Source of the DNA: Pseudomonas sp. QS1027 | Lineage (GTDB): Bacteria > Pseudomonadota > Gammaproteobacteria > Pseudomonadales > Pseudomonadaceae | NCBI RefSeq assembly: GCF_002814235.1 | Contig: NZ_PHSU01000031.1 | Coordinates: forward strand, 62,001 to 126,000 | Length of the DNA stretch: 64,000 nt | Reading direction: 5' to 3' | In this document: positions 27,231-36,423 of the stretch, piece by piece | How the letters are laid out: each line of letters starts with the position of its first letter | Position numbering within the stretch: position 1 is the stretch's first letter | Made by a program: the position numbers and the translations under genes | Notes under the pieces: generated by a model | Told to the model about the DNA's origin: nothing | The model's input: the letters and a program-made list of their open reading frames with translations, nothing else | The model's database searches: none

Positions 27231-28334
27231 TTATAAATTCCCCGGCCGACCGCTCGTTCTCAGTGCATTCAGGACAACTTCACCGTTTAACCCCGGCACC
27301 GCTGTTCCATCGGCCGTGCTCATATCCTCGCCGGCCAGCAGGGCATTGATGATCGCCTCCTCCACCGCTTCGGCGGCCGCCAGGAACAACGGGGAAATAT
27401 GATCGTTGTTGACCATCGCCAGCGGGCTGCTGAACGGCAGGTCCTTGCGCCCGTAATCGGCGGGTGGCAGTTGATCATTGCCGGTGGCGAAGGCCAGGAA
27501 GATATCGCCACTGGAGTCCTCGGTACCGCCGCCGGTACGGGCGATCCCGATGGAAGCCCGCTGCGCCAGGCGCTGGCATTGATGGGGCAGCAAGGGTGCA
27601 TCGGTGGCCAGGATCACCACGATCGAACCCATGCCCGGAGTGCCACGACGGGCGAAAGGCGACGGGATATCGAGTAATTGGCGACCAACCGGATAGCCGT
27701 CCACCCGCAGCTCCTGGCGCTTGCCATGATTGGCCTGGACCAGCGCGCCGATGGTCCAGCCGCCCTGCGCTGCCGGCAAGCGCCGCGATGACGTACCGAT
27801 GCCGCCCTTGAATTCGTGGCAGATCATCCCGGTCCCGCCGCCCACCGAGCCTTCGCTCACCGGTCCGGGCCTGGCGTCGGCCAGCGCTTCACGAACCTGC
27901 GCGGGGCCGACATGCTGACCCCAGATATCGTTGAGCACCCCGTCGTAGGTTTCCATCACCACCGGCATGCACCAGTACACCGCCGGGTCCGCCAGGCTGT
28001 CGCGCTCGTCGGCGATCAGCGCATCGCGCACCACACCGACGCTATGGGTATTGGTGATCGCCACGGGCGTGGTCAGCAATCCGGCTTCGCGAATCCACTC
28101 CAGTCCCGTGGCATCGCCATTGCCGTTGAGCACATGGCAGCCGGCGAAACAGGGCTGTTCCCGCGCCGCACCGGCCCGTGGCTGGATCACCGTCACGCCG
28201 GTACGCACCTGCTTGCCGTCGATCTCGGTCTTCAGCGTGCTGTGACCGACCCGTACACCGGGCACATCGGTAATGGCATTGAGTGGCCCCGGTGTGCCCA
28301 GGCCCAGGGTGATTCCCCATTCACGTGCGCGCAT
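27231..28334 (-). CDS. P1-family peptidase (DmpA-like L-aminopeptidase/D-esterase)
   Basis: A 367-residue member of the DmpA/P1 Ntn-hydrolase family. The opening region LGLGTPGPLNAITDVPGVRVGHSTL is typical, as is GGTGMICHEFKGGIGTSSR, which contains the self-cleavage region; nucleophile candidates lie around IGALVQANHGKRQ and GSIVVILATDAPL. Members autoproteolyse into two subunits and release N-terminal amino acids from small peptides or amides. It has its own short upstream region and diverges from an AraC regulator that may control it. The substrate is not predictable. Confidence 0.82.
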   Translation of the reverse strand: MRAREWGITLGLGTPGPLNAITDVPGVRVGHSTLKTEIDGKQVRTGVTVIQPRAGAAREQPCFAGCHVLNGNGDATGLEWIREAGLLTTPVAITNTHSVGVVRDALIADERDSLADPAVYWCMPVVMETYDGVLNDIWGQHVGPAQVREALADARPGPVSEGSVGGGTGMICHEFKGGIGTSSRRLPAAQGGWTIGALVQANHGKRQELRVDGYPVGRQLLDIPSPFARRGTPGMGSIVVILATDAPLLPHQCQRLAQRASIGIARTGGGTEDSSGDIFLAFATGNDQLPPADYGRKDLPFSSPLAMVNNDHISPLFLAAAEAVEEAIINALLAGEDMSTADGTAVPGLNGEVVLNALRTSGRPGNL

Positions 28335-28506
28335 AATCCCTCCTATCTGCGTGTTTGAAATGTGCGGCCACTCTAGGCGCTCACTCCCCGCCCGCCAATT
28401 CCCCTATCGGGGTACTGTCGAGCCCGTGCACGGATCTTCTAGACTGTTACCCGGTCGCCAGTATTCACTGACCCCCTGCATGATTGACCACGACTCCGGG
28501 AACCCC

Positions 28507-29358
28507 ATGTCCAGCACCATCAACCACTGGGTCGACCTGAACCAGGACCGCGACACCGGTATCGAAACCCTGCGCGCGCGTTTCCAGGGCCATACCCATG
28601 CCTATGATGCCCACTGGCACGACAGCTATCTGGTAGGGGTCACCGAACAAGGCGTGCAGCAATTCAATTGCCGTCGCACCCGCTATCAAAGTCTGGCGGG
28701 TAACGTCTTCCTGCTCGAACCCGGCGAGATCCACGACGGCGACGCGCCCACCGACGGCGGCTTCACCTACCGTACGATCTATCTCGACCCGCACTGGCTG
28801 GAACGGGAACTGAGCGCGCTGTTCGAGGAAGCCCCGGCAGGCAGCCAACTGAGCTTTGCCACCACCCTGGCCACCGACCCTCGCCTGGCCCAGGCCACCA
28901 GTGCCGCGTTCCAGGCCATTCACACCCAGGAACTGCGTATCGTCCGGCAAAGCGCCCTCGACCGGTTGTTCGACAGCCTCACCGACCATCTGCACTGGCG
29001 CGCCCGCTATCGCGACGATCCGCGCCTGCCGCGGGTCGCGCAGGTCGCCCGCGAGTACCTGCACGCCCATCTGCAACACGACCTGAGCCTGGATGAGGTC
29101 GCCGCCGTCTGCGGTGTCGACCGCTTCCGCCTGACCCGCGCCTTCAAGGCCGCCTACGGCTTGCCACCCCACGCCTACCTGGTGCAATTGCGGGTGGCCA
29201 AGGCCCGGCAACTGCTGTCCCGGGGCGAAACCCCGGCGAACGTCGCCATGACCCTCGGCTTTGCCGACCAGAGCCATCTGGGCCGCTGGTTCGTGCGCGC
29301 CTATGGGCTGACACCCGCCGCCTACCGCAAGCGCTGCTCAAATCTTCCAGACGCCTGA
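28507..29358 (+). CDS. AraC-family transcriptional regulator
   Basis: A 283-residue regulator with an N-terminal cupin-type sensing domain (AHWHDSYLVGVTEQG, FLLEPGEIHDGDAP) and two C-terminal helix-turn-helix motifs (LSLDEVAAVCGVDRFRLTRAFKAAYG and TPANVAMTLGFADQSHLGRWFVRAYG). The ATG at 28507 is selected because the cupin domain begins soon after; the longer frame upstream enters the divergent peptidase promoter. It is followed after 50 bp by a LysE-type exporter gene, a frequent AraC/LysE pairing, so it probably senses the exported amino compound. Confidence 0.85.
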   Translation: MSSTINHWVDLNQDRDTGIETLRARFQGHTHAYDAHWHDSYLVGVTEQGVQQFNCRRTRYQSLAGNVFLLEPGEIHDGDAPTDGGFTYRTIYLDPHWLERELSALFEEAPAGSQLSFATTLATDPRLAQATSAAFQAIHTQELRIVRQSALDRLFDSLTDHLHWRARYRDDPRLPRVAQVAREYLHAHLQHDLSLDEVAAVCGVDRFRLTRAFKAAYGLPPHAYLVQLRVAKARQLLSRGETPANVAMTLGFADQSHLGRWFVRAYGLTPAAYRKRCSNLPDA

Positions 29359-29408
29359 GGCGGCACACGGGAAGATCGGTTCATCGATCTTTCAGTGGAG
29401 CCCATCCC

Positions 29409-30020
29409 ATGTTGTCCAGTCTTTCCAGCTTGCTGCCCTTTGTGCTCTTCGCCATCGTCGCCTCCGTTACCCCCGGGCCGAACAACATCCTGGTACTGAG
29501 CAACAGCGCCCGCCATGGCCTGGCGGCAGCGCTGCCGATCATCCTCGGTGCTGGCGCTGGCGCCGCCCTGATCGTCCTGCTGGTGGGCAGCGGCGTCGGT
29601 GAATCCCTGGCCCAACTGCCCCAGGTACGGACGGGCATGCAATGGATCGGCATCGCCTGGCTGAGCTACCTGGCCTGGCAGATTTTCAGCGCGCCGGCCA
29701 CGGCCATCGATCCCGACGCGGCCCCGGTCAAACGTCTCGGCCTGCTGGGCGCGGCCAGCCTGCAACTGATCAACCCGAAGGTCTGGATGATGGCCCTGGC
29801 GGTGGTCGGTGTGTTCGCCGGCAGCGGCGCCGAGCGTCAGGCCCACGTGCTGTCGTTGTCCCTGGTGTTCTTCCTGGTGTCGCTGCCGTGCATGAGCCTG
29901 TGGGCGGTGCTGGGGGTGGGCTCCGCGCGGCTGTTCCGTTCGCCCCTGGCGATGCAGCGGTTCAATCGCTGCATGGCGCTGTTGTTGCTGGTTTCAGCCT
30001 GGCTGAGCGTGCTGGTATAA
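29409..30020 (+). CDS. LysE/RhtB-family exporter
   Basis: A 203-residue inner-membrane exporter with six hydrophobic helices and the family motif TPGPNNILVLSNSARHG near the N-terminus. It exports amino acids or related small molecules. A ribosome binding site (GTGGAG) lies 8 nt before the ATG. A short hairpin (29372-29391) separates it from the AraC gene. Substrate unknown. Confidence 0.86.
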   Translation: MLSSLSSLLPFVLFAIVASVTPGPNNILVLSNSARHGLAAALPIILGAGAGAALIVLLVGSGVGESLAQLPQVRTGMQWIGIAWLSYLAWQIFSAPATAIDPDAAPVKRLGLLGAASLQLINPKVWMMALAVVGVFAGSGAERQAHVLSLSLVFFLVSLPCMSLWAVLGVGSARLFRSPLAMQRFNRCMALLLLVSAWLSVLV

Positions 30021-30156
30021 CGGGGCGGGGTCGCCGCAGTGCAAAAGCCGGTCGCACTGGTGCGCTTTTGCCAGCAGTCGGCTGCGTAACGTGGCCGGAC
30101 GGTGCATGAAGACACCGAACTCCACAATAAACGACCTGCCGCGAGACCTGCGTATC

Positions 30157-31098
30157 ATGAAAAGACTGTTCAACAGCTGTCTGTTCCTCTGCGGTACCGC
30201 CCTCCTGAGCACCAGCGTGCTCGCCTCCGAAGACGCTTCCTGCAAGACCGTGCGCATGGGCGTGGTCAACTGGACCGATGTGATCGCCACCAGTGGCATG
30301 GCCGATGTGCTGCTCAACGGACTGGGCTATGAAAGCAAGCAGACCAGCGCCGTGCAGCAGATCATCTTTGCCGGGATCCGTGACAAGCGCCTGGATATCT
30401 TCCTCGGCTACTGGAAGCCGGCGATGGACAAGAACATCGCGCCTTTTGTCGCCGCCAACCAGGTCAAGGTCCTGGCCCAGCCCAGCCTCTCCGACGCCCA
30501 GGCCACCCTCGCCGTACCGCAATACGTGGCTGACGCGGGCCTGAAGACCTTCGCCGATATCGCCAAGTTCAAGGACAAGCTCGGTGGCAAGATCTATGGC
30601 ATCGAGCCCGGCAGCGGCGCCAACACCACGATCAAGACCATGATCGACACCGACCACTTCGGCCTCAAGGGTTTCAACCTGGTGGAGTCCGGGGAAGCCG
30701 GGATGCTCGCGGCCGTGCAGCGGGCGGTCAACCGCAAGGAGTTCGTGGTGTTCGTCGGCTGGACCCCGCACCCGATGAACATCAATATGAAGATCACCTA
30801 CCTGACCGGCAGCGAAGATGTCTACGGGCCCAACGAAGGCGCGGCCACCGTGTCCACCGTCACCGCCCCGGACTACGCCCAACGTTGCCCGAACGTGAAC
30901 AAGTTGCTGGAGAACCTGACCTTCAGCGCCGCCCAGGAAAGCCAGTTGATGGTGCCGATCATGGAGCGCCAGACGCCCCAGGACGTGGCGAAGAAATGGC
31001 TGCGCGATCACCCGGAAGATCTGCAGAAATGGCTGGCCGGCGTGACCAGTGTTGATGGCAAGGACGGTGTGGCGACCGTGCAGGCCAGTTTGAAGTAG
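30157..31098 (+). CDS. Glycine betaine/choline-type substrate-binding protein
   Basis: A 313-residue periplasmic binding protein with a signal peptide (MKRLFNSCLFLCGTALLSTSVLA, cut before SEDAS). The mature part resembles ProX/ChoX/CbcX: VRMGVVNWTDVIATSGMADVLLNGLGY, FLGYWKPAMDK, GIEPGSGAN and VGWTPHPMNINM, containing the aromatic residues that box quaternary ammonium ligands. No permease or ATPase gene is adjacent, so it is an orphan component likely serving an ABC transporter core encoded elsewhere, as I recall for CaiX and BetX in P. aeruginosa. The ATG at 30157 is chosen for the signal peptide. Confidence 0.85.
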   Translation: MKRLFNSCLFLCGTALLSTSVLASEDASCKTVRMGVVNWTDVIATSGMADVLLNGLGYESKQTSAVQQIIFAGIRDKRLDIFLGYWKPAMDKNIAPFVAANQVKVLAQPSLSDAQATLAVPQYVADAGLKTFADIAKFKDKLGGKIYGIEPGSGANTTIKTMIDTDHFGLKGFNLVESGEAGMLAAVQRAVNRKEFVVFVGWTPHPMNINMKITYLTGSEDVYGPNEGAATVSTVTAPDYAQRCPNVNKLLENLTFSAAQESQLMVPIMERQTPQDVAKKWLRDHPEDLQKWLAGVTSVDGKDGVATVQASLK

Positions 31099-31109
31099 TG
31101 ATCATCATT

Positions 31110-31133
31110 GTGGGAGCGGTACACCGCTCCCAC
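31110..31133 (+). terminator. Hairpin after the betaine-binding protein gene
   Basis: Perfect 11-bp inverted repeat GTGGGAGCGGT / ACCGCTCCCAC with a 2-nt centre, 11 bp after the stop. The sequence resembles half of a REP element; no U-run follows, so termination is uncertain. Confidence 0.5.
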
Positions 31134-31171
31134 ACGCTCTCCCGACACCTGGAACACAGCTGAGACTGCGC

Positions 31172-32101
31172 ATGACCGATTACCCGCTCTCCCCCGAACT
31201 CAGCGCCTTTGTCGCCAAGACCCTCGATTTCAACGCCCCGGACAGCACGATCAATGGCCTGCGTCTCGGCTACAGCGCGATGTGCAGAGCCTTCACCCCG
31301 GCACGCCCGACAAACATCAGCGTCAGCGAACAGCTGATCGGCCAGGTGCTCGTACGCCAATACCGTCCGACTTCAGAAGCGCCGGCCAATGGCTGGCCCA
31401 GCGTGATCTACCTGCATGGTGGCGGCTGGGTGGTCGGCGACCTCGACTCCCACGATTTCATCACCGCTGAACTGGCCTCCCTGCTCAACGCCGTGGTCAT
31501 CGCCGTCGACTACCGACTGGCACCGGAACATCCCTTCCCTGCGGCCTTCGATGATTGCCTCGCGGCATGGCGCGGCTTGCAGGACAACGCTGTAACCTGG
31601 CAACTGGACCCGCAACGCATGGCGATTGCCGGCGACAGCGCCGGTGGCAATCTCGCCGCCGCCGTGTGCCTGGCCCTGCGTGATGCCGGACAAGCGCAGC
31701 CGCTGCTGCAAGCCCTGATCTATCCGGGATTGGGTGGCGACGACCGGCTGCCCTCGCGCACCGAATGCGCCGACGCGCCGCTGCTCAGCGCCAGCGATGT
31801 GCACTGCTATCACGCGTTGTACCTGCCGGGTCCGGCCAGCCCGCCGGCCTACGCAATGCCGTTGCAAGCCACGGACCTGCGAGGCCTGGCCCCGGCGTTT
31901 ATCGCCGTGGCGCAATTCGACCCCTTGCACGATGACGGCGTGCAGTACAGCGAACGCCTGCAAGCCGCCGGTGTAAGCGTGGACTTCCATCCCGGCCACG
32001 GCCTGGTGCATGGCTGCCTGCGAGCCCGGGGTAGCGCACCAGAGGTCGATCTGCTCTACGAAAAACTCCTCGCCGCCCTGCGCCGCTCCCTGGACCTGTA
32101 G
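31172..32101 (+). CDS. HSL-type alpha/beta hydrolase
   Basis: A 309-residue esterase of the hormone-sensitive lipase family: oxyanion motif HGGGW, nucleophile GDSAGG, the acid in VAQFDPLHDDG and the catalytic His in GLVHGCL. Family members hydrolyse short-chain esters. Placement after a betaine/choline-binding protein raises the possibility of a choline ester or carnitine-type substrate, but this is guesswork from context. The ATG at 31172 has only a weak upstream GAG. Confidence 0.85.
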   Translation: MTDYPLSPELSAFVAKTLDFNAPDSTINGLRLGYSAMCRAFTPARPTNISVSEQLIGQVLVRQYRPTSEAPANGWPSVIYLHGGGWVVGDLDSHDFITAELASLLNAVVIAVDYRLAPEHPFPAAFDDCLAAWRGLQDNAVTWQLDPQRMAIAGDSAGGNLAAAVCLALRDAGQAQPLLQALIYPGLGGDDRLPSRTECADAPLLSASDVHCYHALYLPGPASPPAYAMPLQATDLRGLAPAFIAVAQFDPLHDDGVQYSERLQAAGVSVDFHPGHGLVHGCLRARGSAPEVDLLYEKLLAALRRSLDL

Positions 32102-32139
32102 CAAAAGTTACTTGACGACCGCCTTGCCTTGAGTTCTTC

Positions 32140-32153
32140 TGAAACCGGTTTCA
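32140..32153. promoter_or_regulatory. PtxS operator upstream of ptxS
   Basis: The 14-bp palindrome TGAAACCGGTTTCA is identical to the known PtxS binding site of Pseudomonas. It lies 51 bp before the likely ptxS start and implies autorepression relieved by 2-ketogluconate. Confidence 0.9.
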
Positions 32154-32204
32154 GTGCCAATGCACCAACCGCCTGCCGACAACTCCAAGAAAAGGTTTCA
32201 GGCC

Positions 32205-33233
32205 GTGAACAGTTTTTCCGCCGCCCAACGCAGCCGCGTGACCATGCTCGATGTCGCTGAACGCGCCGGGGTTTCCAAGGCCAGCGTGTCGCGTTTTATC
32301 GGCGATGACCGCGCCCTGCTCTCCGAAGCCATCGCCTTGCGTATCGAGCAGGCGATCAGCGAACTGGGTTACCGCCCGAACCAGATGGCCCGTGGCCTTA
32401 AGCGCGGCCGCACCCGCCTGATCGGCATGCTGGTGGCCGATATCCGCAACCCTTATTCGATAGCCGTGATGCATGGCGTGGAAACCGCCTGTCGCGCCCA
32501 CGGCTACAGCCTGGTGGTGTGCAACACCGACCGCGACGACCAGCAGGAACGCCTGCATCTGGCGGCGCTGCGCTCATACAATATCGAAGGCCTGATCCTC
32601 AATACCCTCGGTCATCACCTCGAAGAACTGCAGGCACTGCACCAGGAAATGCCGATGGTGCTGGTGGACCGCAAGGTCGAGCACCTGGACAGCGATCTGG
32701 TCGGCCTCGATAACGGTGCCGCCGTGAATAGCGCCGTCGAGCACCTGGAGCAACAGGGTTACCGCGACCTGATGCTGATCAGCGAACCCCTCGACGGTAC
32801 CAGTTCGCGACTGGAACGGATCGAACATTTCAACCTCGAAATCGCCGGGCGTGACTCACTAAGCGGCCGCATCGGCCATACCGGCGAGTCATTACAGCAT
32901 CAGTTGCAAGATTTCCTGGCCGCCCCCGGCACCGGGCCCAAGGCGCTGTTCTGTGCCAATGGCATTGCCGCCCTGGCCTGCGTCCAGGCCCTGCGCGAGT
33001 TGGGTTGCGAGCTTTTCGACGATATCGGCCTGATCGCCCTCGACGACCTGGAATGGTTCCCGCTGGTCGGTAGCGGCATCACCGCCCTCGCCCAGCCCAC
33101 GCAACAGATCGGCGCCCATGCCTTCGACTGCCTGTTCAAGCGCCTGCGGGGCGACAAGGGTGCGGCCAGGGTCCTTGATTTTCCCGCGCAATTGATCGTC
33201 CGTGGTTCCACCCAACGTACAACATTGGCCTGA
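32205..33233 (+). CDS. ptxS: LacI-family regulator of 2-ketogluconate use
   Basis: A 342-residue repressor with an N-terminal LacI helix-turn-helix (VTMLDVAERAGVSKASVSRFI), the hinge GYRPNQMARGLKRGRT and a periplasmic-binding-protein-like effector domain (IGMLVADIRNPYSIAVMHGVE). The frame is open from a GTG at 32154, but that codon touches the operator; the GTG at 32205, about 9 nt after AAAGG, gives a more sensible leader and the usual length near 340. Identical PtxS palindromes lie before this gene and before kguE, which fits a local repressor of the kgu genes. Confidence 0.92.
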   Translation: MNSFSAAQRSRVTMLDVAERAGVSKASVSRFIGDDRALLSEAIALRIEQAISELGYRPNQMARGLKRGRTRLIGMLVADIRNPYSIAVMHGVETACRAHGYSLVVCNTDRDDQQERLHLAALRSYNIEGLILNTLGHHLEELQALHQEMPMVLVDRKVEHLDSDLVGLDNGAAVNSAVEHLEQQGYRDLMLISEPLDGTSSRLERIEHFNLEIAGRDSLSGRIGHTGESLQHQLQDFLAAPGTGPKALFCANGIAALACVQALRELGCELFDDIGLIALDDLEWFPLVGSGITALAQPTQQIGAHAFDCLFKRLRGDKGAARVLDFPAQLIVRGSTQRTTLA

Positions 33234-33278
33234 GGCACAGCGGCGCGTGAAGCCCAGTGGTAAAAGCCTGCCAAAAAA

Positions 33279-33292
33279 TGAAACCGGTTTCA
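33279..33292. promoter_or_regulatory. PtxS operator upstream of kguE
   Basis: A second exact TGAAACCGGTTTCA palindrome, 14 bp before the kguE start codon and partly overlapping its ribosome binding region (GAGG follows directly). It couples the kgu operon to PtxS. Confidence 0.9.
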
Positions 33293-33306
33293 GAGGTACA
33301 ACAACC

Positions 33307-34095
33307 ATGAAAGAACAGCTGTTTCCCGTCTCCATCAGCCTCTCCAGTTATGGCGCGACGCTGGTTCGCGAACGTGGCCAGGAAAGTTTTATCGAACTGC
33401 TGGCCGAGGCCGGCGCCCGCCGGATCGAGGTGCGCGAAGAGCTGCTGACCCACGAAGACCCGCAGCGCTTTGCAACCCGTGCGGCGGCCATGGGCCTGGA
33501 GTGCGCCTACTCCTCGCCACTGGAATTGTGGCCGGCCGGTCAGTCGCGCCCCGACCCGCAACTGGCAGCCACCCTGCAACACGCCGAAGCCTTTGGCGCC
33601 CGCTGGCTGAAAGTCTCCCTGGGCTACTTCAGCGAAAACTGCGATCTGTCGGCACTGGCAGGATTGCTCTCGGCGTCACCGGTACGCTTGCTGGTGGAGA
33701 ACGACCAGACCACCCAGGGCGGGCGCATCGAACCCCTTCTGCGTTTTTTCGATCAGGTCGAGCAACAGCAACTGCCGGTGAAAATGACCTTCGATATCGG
33801 CAACTGGCAGTGGCAGGACCAGTCCGCCAGCAGCGCCGCACGCCTGCTCGGCCGGCATGTCGACTACCTGCACTGCAAGGCCGTGGCCCAGCGCGCGGAC
33901 GGCAAGCTCGTTGCCCTGCCACCGAGCGCCACCGACCTGGAACTGTGGGAACGTTTGCTGGGCCAGATGAGTCAAGGTGTAACCAGGGCCGTGGAATACC
34001 CGCTGCAAGGCGACGACCTGCTGGCCGTTACACGCGAACAGGTGCACACCCTCGCCCGCCTGGGTCGCTCCATGGAGGAAACTGCCCATGCCTGA
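33307..34095 (+). CDS. kguE: KguE, TIM-barrel sugar epimerase-like protein
   Basis: A 262-residue protein of the xylose-isomerase-like/AP endonuclease 2 TIM-barrel superfamily: RRIEVREELL, LVENDQTTQGG, MTFDIGNWQWQ and YLHCKAVAQ place metal-binding Glu, Asp and His at strand ends. In this family the cluster-associated protein is named KguE; its exact reaction is not settled. The ATG at 33307 lies just after the PtxS operator. The end overlaps kguK by 8 bp, showing tight coupling. Confidence 0.87.
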   Translation: MKEQLFPVSISLSSYGATLVRERGQESFIELLAEAGARRIEVREELLTHEDPQRFATRAAAMGLECAYSSPLELWPAGQSRPDPQLAATLQHAEAFGARWLKVSLGYFSENCDLSALAGLLSASPVRLLVENDQTTQGGRIEPLLRFFDQVEQQQLPVKMTFDIGNWQWQDQSASSAARLLGRHVDYLHCKAVAQRADGKLVALPPSATDLELWERLLGQMSQGVTRAVEYPLQGDDLLAVTREQVHTLARLGRSMEETAHA

Positions 34096-35041
34096 GATCG
34101 AAATCCTTTCGTTCGGCGAAACCATGGCGATGTTCGTCGCCGAACAGACCGGTGACCTGGCCCGGGTCGGACACTTCCACAAGCGCATTGCCGGCGCCGA
34201 CAGCAACGTCGCCATCGGCCTGGCGCGCCTGGGTTTCAAGGTGAACTGGCTGAGCCGGGTCGGCGCCGACTCCCTGGGCCGTTTTGTGATCGATACCCTG
34301 CAAGGCGAAGGCCTGCACTGCGATTATGTCGACATCGACCCGGCCTATCCCACCGGTTTTCAACTCAAGTCCCGGGAAGACCAGGGCCAGGACCCGCAGG
34401 TGGAATATTTCCGCCGGGGTTCAGCCGCCAGCCACCTGTCGGTCGCCGATATCCGCCCGGAGCTGCTCAAGGCCCAGCATCTGCATGCCACCGGTATTCC
34501 TCCCGCCCTGTCGGCCAGTGCCCGGGAGCTGTCGTTCGAGCTGATGACACGCATGGCGGCGGCCGGGCGCAGCGTGTCCTTCGATCCCAACCTGCGCCCG
34601 AGCCTGTGGTCCAGCGAAAAACAGATGATCGAAGACATCAACGCCCTCGCCGCCCTCGCCCATTGGGTCCTGCCGGGACTGGGCGAAGGCCGCTTGCTGA
34701 GCGGTTACCAGGAACCACGGGATATCGCCGCCTTCTACCTCGACCAGGGCGCCGCCGTCGTGGCCATCAAGCTCGGGGCCGACGGTGCCTACTACCGGAC
34801 CCAGCGGGACGAGGGGTTTGTCGCCGCGGTGCCAGTGAAGAGCGTGGTGGACACGGTCGGCGCCGGTGACGCTTTCGCCGTCGGCGTGGTCAGCGCGCTG
34901 CTGGAGAACCACAGCGTGGCCCAGGCCGTGGCGCGTGGTAACTGGATCGGCGCCCAGGCGGTGCAGAGCCGCGGCGACATGGAGGGTTTGCCGACCCGGG
35001 CACAACTGACAGCGGCGCGCCGGCCCGAACCCGCCGACTAA
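34088..35041 (+). CDS. kguK: 2-ketogluconate kinase (PfkB family)
   Basis: A 317-residue sugar kinase that phosphorylates 2-ketogluconate at C6. It shows the PfkB signatures AGADSNVAIGLARLG near the N-terminus and DTVGAGDAFAVGVVSAL near the C-terminus, the latter with the catalytic Asp. It overlaps kguE and is followed after 64 bp by kguT. KDG kinase (KdgK) is the nearest alternative, but the operators and cluster favour KguK. Confidence 0.9.
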   Translation: MPEIEILSFGETMAMFVAEQTGDLARVGHFHKRIAGADSNVAIGLARLGFKVNWLSRVGADSLGRFVIDTLQGEGLHCDYVDIDPAYPTGFQLKSREDQGQDPQVEYFRRGSAASHLSVADIRPELLKAQHLHATGIPPALSASARELSFELMTRMAAAGRSVSFDPNLRPSLWSSEKQMIEDINALAALAHWVLPGLGEGRLLSGYQEPRDIAAFYLDQGAAVVAIKLGADGAYYRTQRDEGFVAAVPVKSVVDTVGAGDAFAVGVVSALLENHSVAQAVARGNWIGAQAVQSRGDMEGLPTRAQLTAARRPEPAD

Positions 35042-35105
35042 GCAAGACCACGATTTTTTGAATGCCACCTGCTGCGACAAAAACAACAAGCTCAGGAGCC
35101 ACACC

Positions 35106-36404
35106 ATGCACACGTTGAAACTCGCCACCCGCCGCTGGTGGTACATCATGCCCATCGTTTTCATCACCTACAGCCTGGCCTACCTGGACCGCGCCAACTA
35201 TGGCTTCGCCACCGCCTCGGGCATGGCCGCCGACCTGCAGATCACCCCCGGCCTGTCGTCACTGCTCGGCGCGCTGTTCTTTCTCGGCTACTTCTTCTTC
35301 CAGGTGCCCGGCGCCCTCTACGCGCAGAAGCACAGCGTGAAGAAGCTGATCTTCGTCAGCCTGATTCTCTGGGGTGGCCTGGCCACCCTCACCGGCATCG
35401 TTTCCAACGCCTATATGCTGATCGGCATCCGCTTCATGCTCGGCGTGGTCGAAGCCGCCGTGATGCCGGCGATGCTGGTGTACCTGTGTTATTGGTTCAC
35501 CCGCGCCGAACGCTCCCGGGCCAATACCTTCCTGATCCTCGGCAACCCGGTGACCATGCTCTGGATGTCGGTGGTCTCGGGTTATCTGGTGCAGCACTTC
35601 AGCTGGCGCTGGATGTTTATCGTCGAAGGCCTGCCGGCGGTGATCTGGGCCTTTATCTGGTGGCGCCTGGCCGACGAACGCCCGGCCCAGGCGAGCTGGC
35701 TCAGCGCCCAGGAAAAGCGCGACCTGGACAGCGCCCTCGCCGCCGAACAGGTCGGCATCAAGGCGGTGAAAAACTATGCCCAGGCCTTCCGCGAACCCAA
35801 GGTGATCATCCTCGCCCTGCAGTTCTTCTGCTGGAGCATCGGCGTCTACGGCTTTGTGCTGTGGCTGCCGTCGATTCTGAAAAGCGGCTTGAAGATGGAC
35901 ATGGTCGAAGCCGGCTGGTTGTCGGCCCTGCCGTACCTGGCCGCGGTGATCGCCATGCTCGCGGTGTCCTGGGGTTCGGACAAGCTGCAACGGCGCAAAC
36001 GCTTTGTCTGGCCGCCGCTGCTGGTGGCGTCGGTGGCGTTCTATGCCTCCTACGCCCTGGGCGCGGAGCATTTCTGGTGGTCCTACAGCCTGCTGGTGCT
36101 CGCCGGTGCCTGCATGTACGCGCCCTACGGGCCGTTCTTTGCCATCGTCCCGGAGATCCTCCCGGCCAATGTCGCCGGCGGTGCCATGGCGCTGATCAAC
36201 AGCATGGGCGCCCTCGGCTCCTTCGGCGGCTCCTACCTGGTGGGCTACCTGAACAGCGAAACCGGTTCACCGGGGGCTTCCTACCTGTTGATGAGCGGTG
36301 CCTTGCTGCTGTCAGTGATCCTGACCTTTTTCCTCAATCCCGGCGCCAGCGATCGTGCAGCCCCCAAGGGCTTGCCGAGGCCGCGTGCGCTCTCCCATCC
36401 CTGA
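35106..36404 (+). CDS. kguT: 2-ketogluconate transporter (MFS, ACS family)
   Basis: A 432-residue major facilitator with 12 helices and the anion:cation symporter start RRWWYIMPIVFITYSLAYLDRANYGFA. It imports 2-ketogluconate formed in the periplasm. The ATG at 35106 follows AGGAG by 7 nt; the frame is open 48 bp earlier without a good site. It ends 19 bp before kguD. Confidence 0.92.
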   Translation: MHTLKLATRRWWYIMPIVFITYSLAYLDRANYGFATASGMAADLQITPGLSSLLGALFFLGYFFFQVPGALYAQKHSVKKLIFVSLILWGGLATLTGIVSNAYMLIGIRFMLGVVEAAVMPAMLVYLCYWFTRAERSRANTFLILGNPVTMLWMSVVSGYLVQHFSWRWMFIVEGLPAVIWAFIWWRLADERPAQASWLSAQEKRDLDSALAAEQVGIKAVKNYAQAFREPKVIILALQFFCWSIGVYGFVLWLPSILKSGLKMDMVEAGWLSALPYLAAVIAMLAVSWGSDKLQRRKRFVWPPLLVASVAFYASYALGAEHFWWSYSLLVLAGACMYAPYGPFFAIVPEILPANVAGGAMALINSMGALGSFGGSYLVGYLNSETGSPGASYLLMSGALLLSVILTFFLNPGASDRAAPKGLPRPRALSHP

Positions 36405-36423
36405 ACCCTGTCGAGCGAATCCG

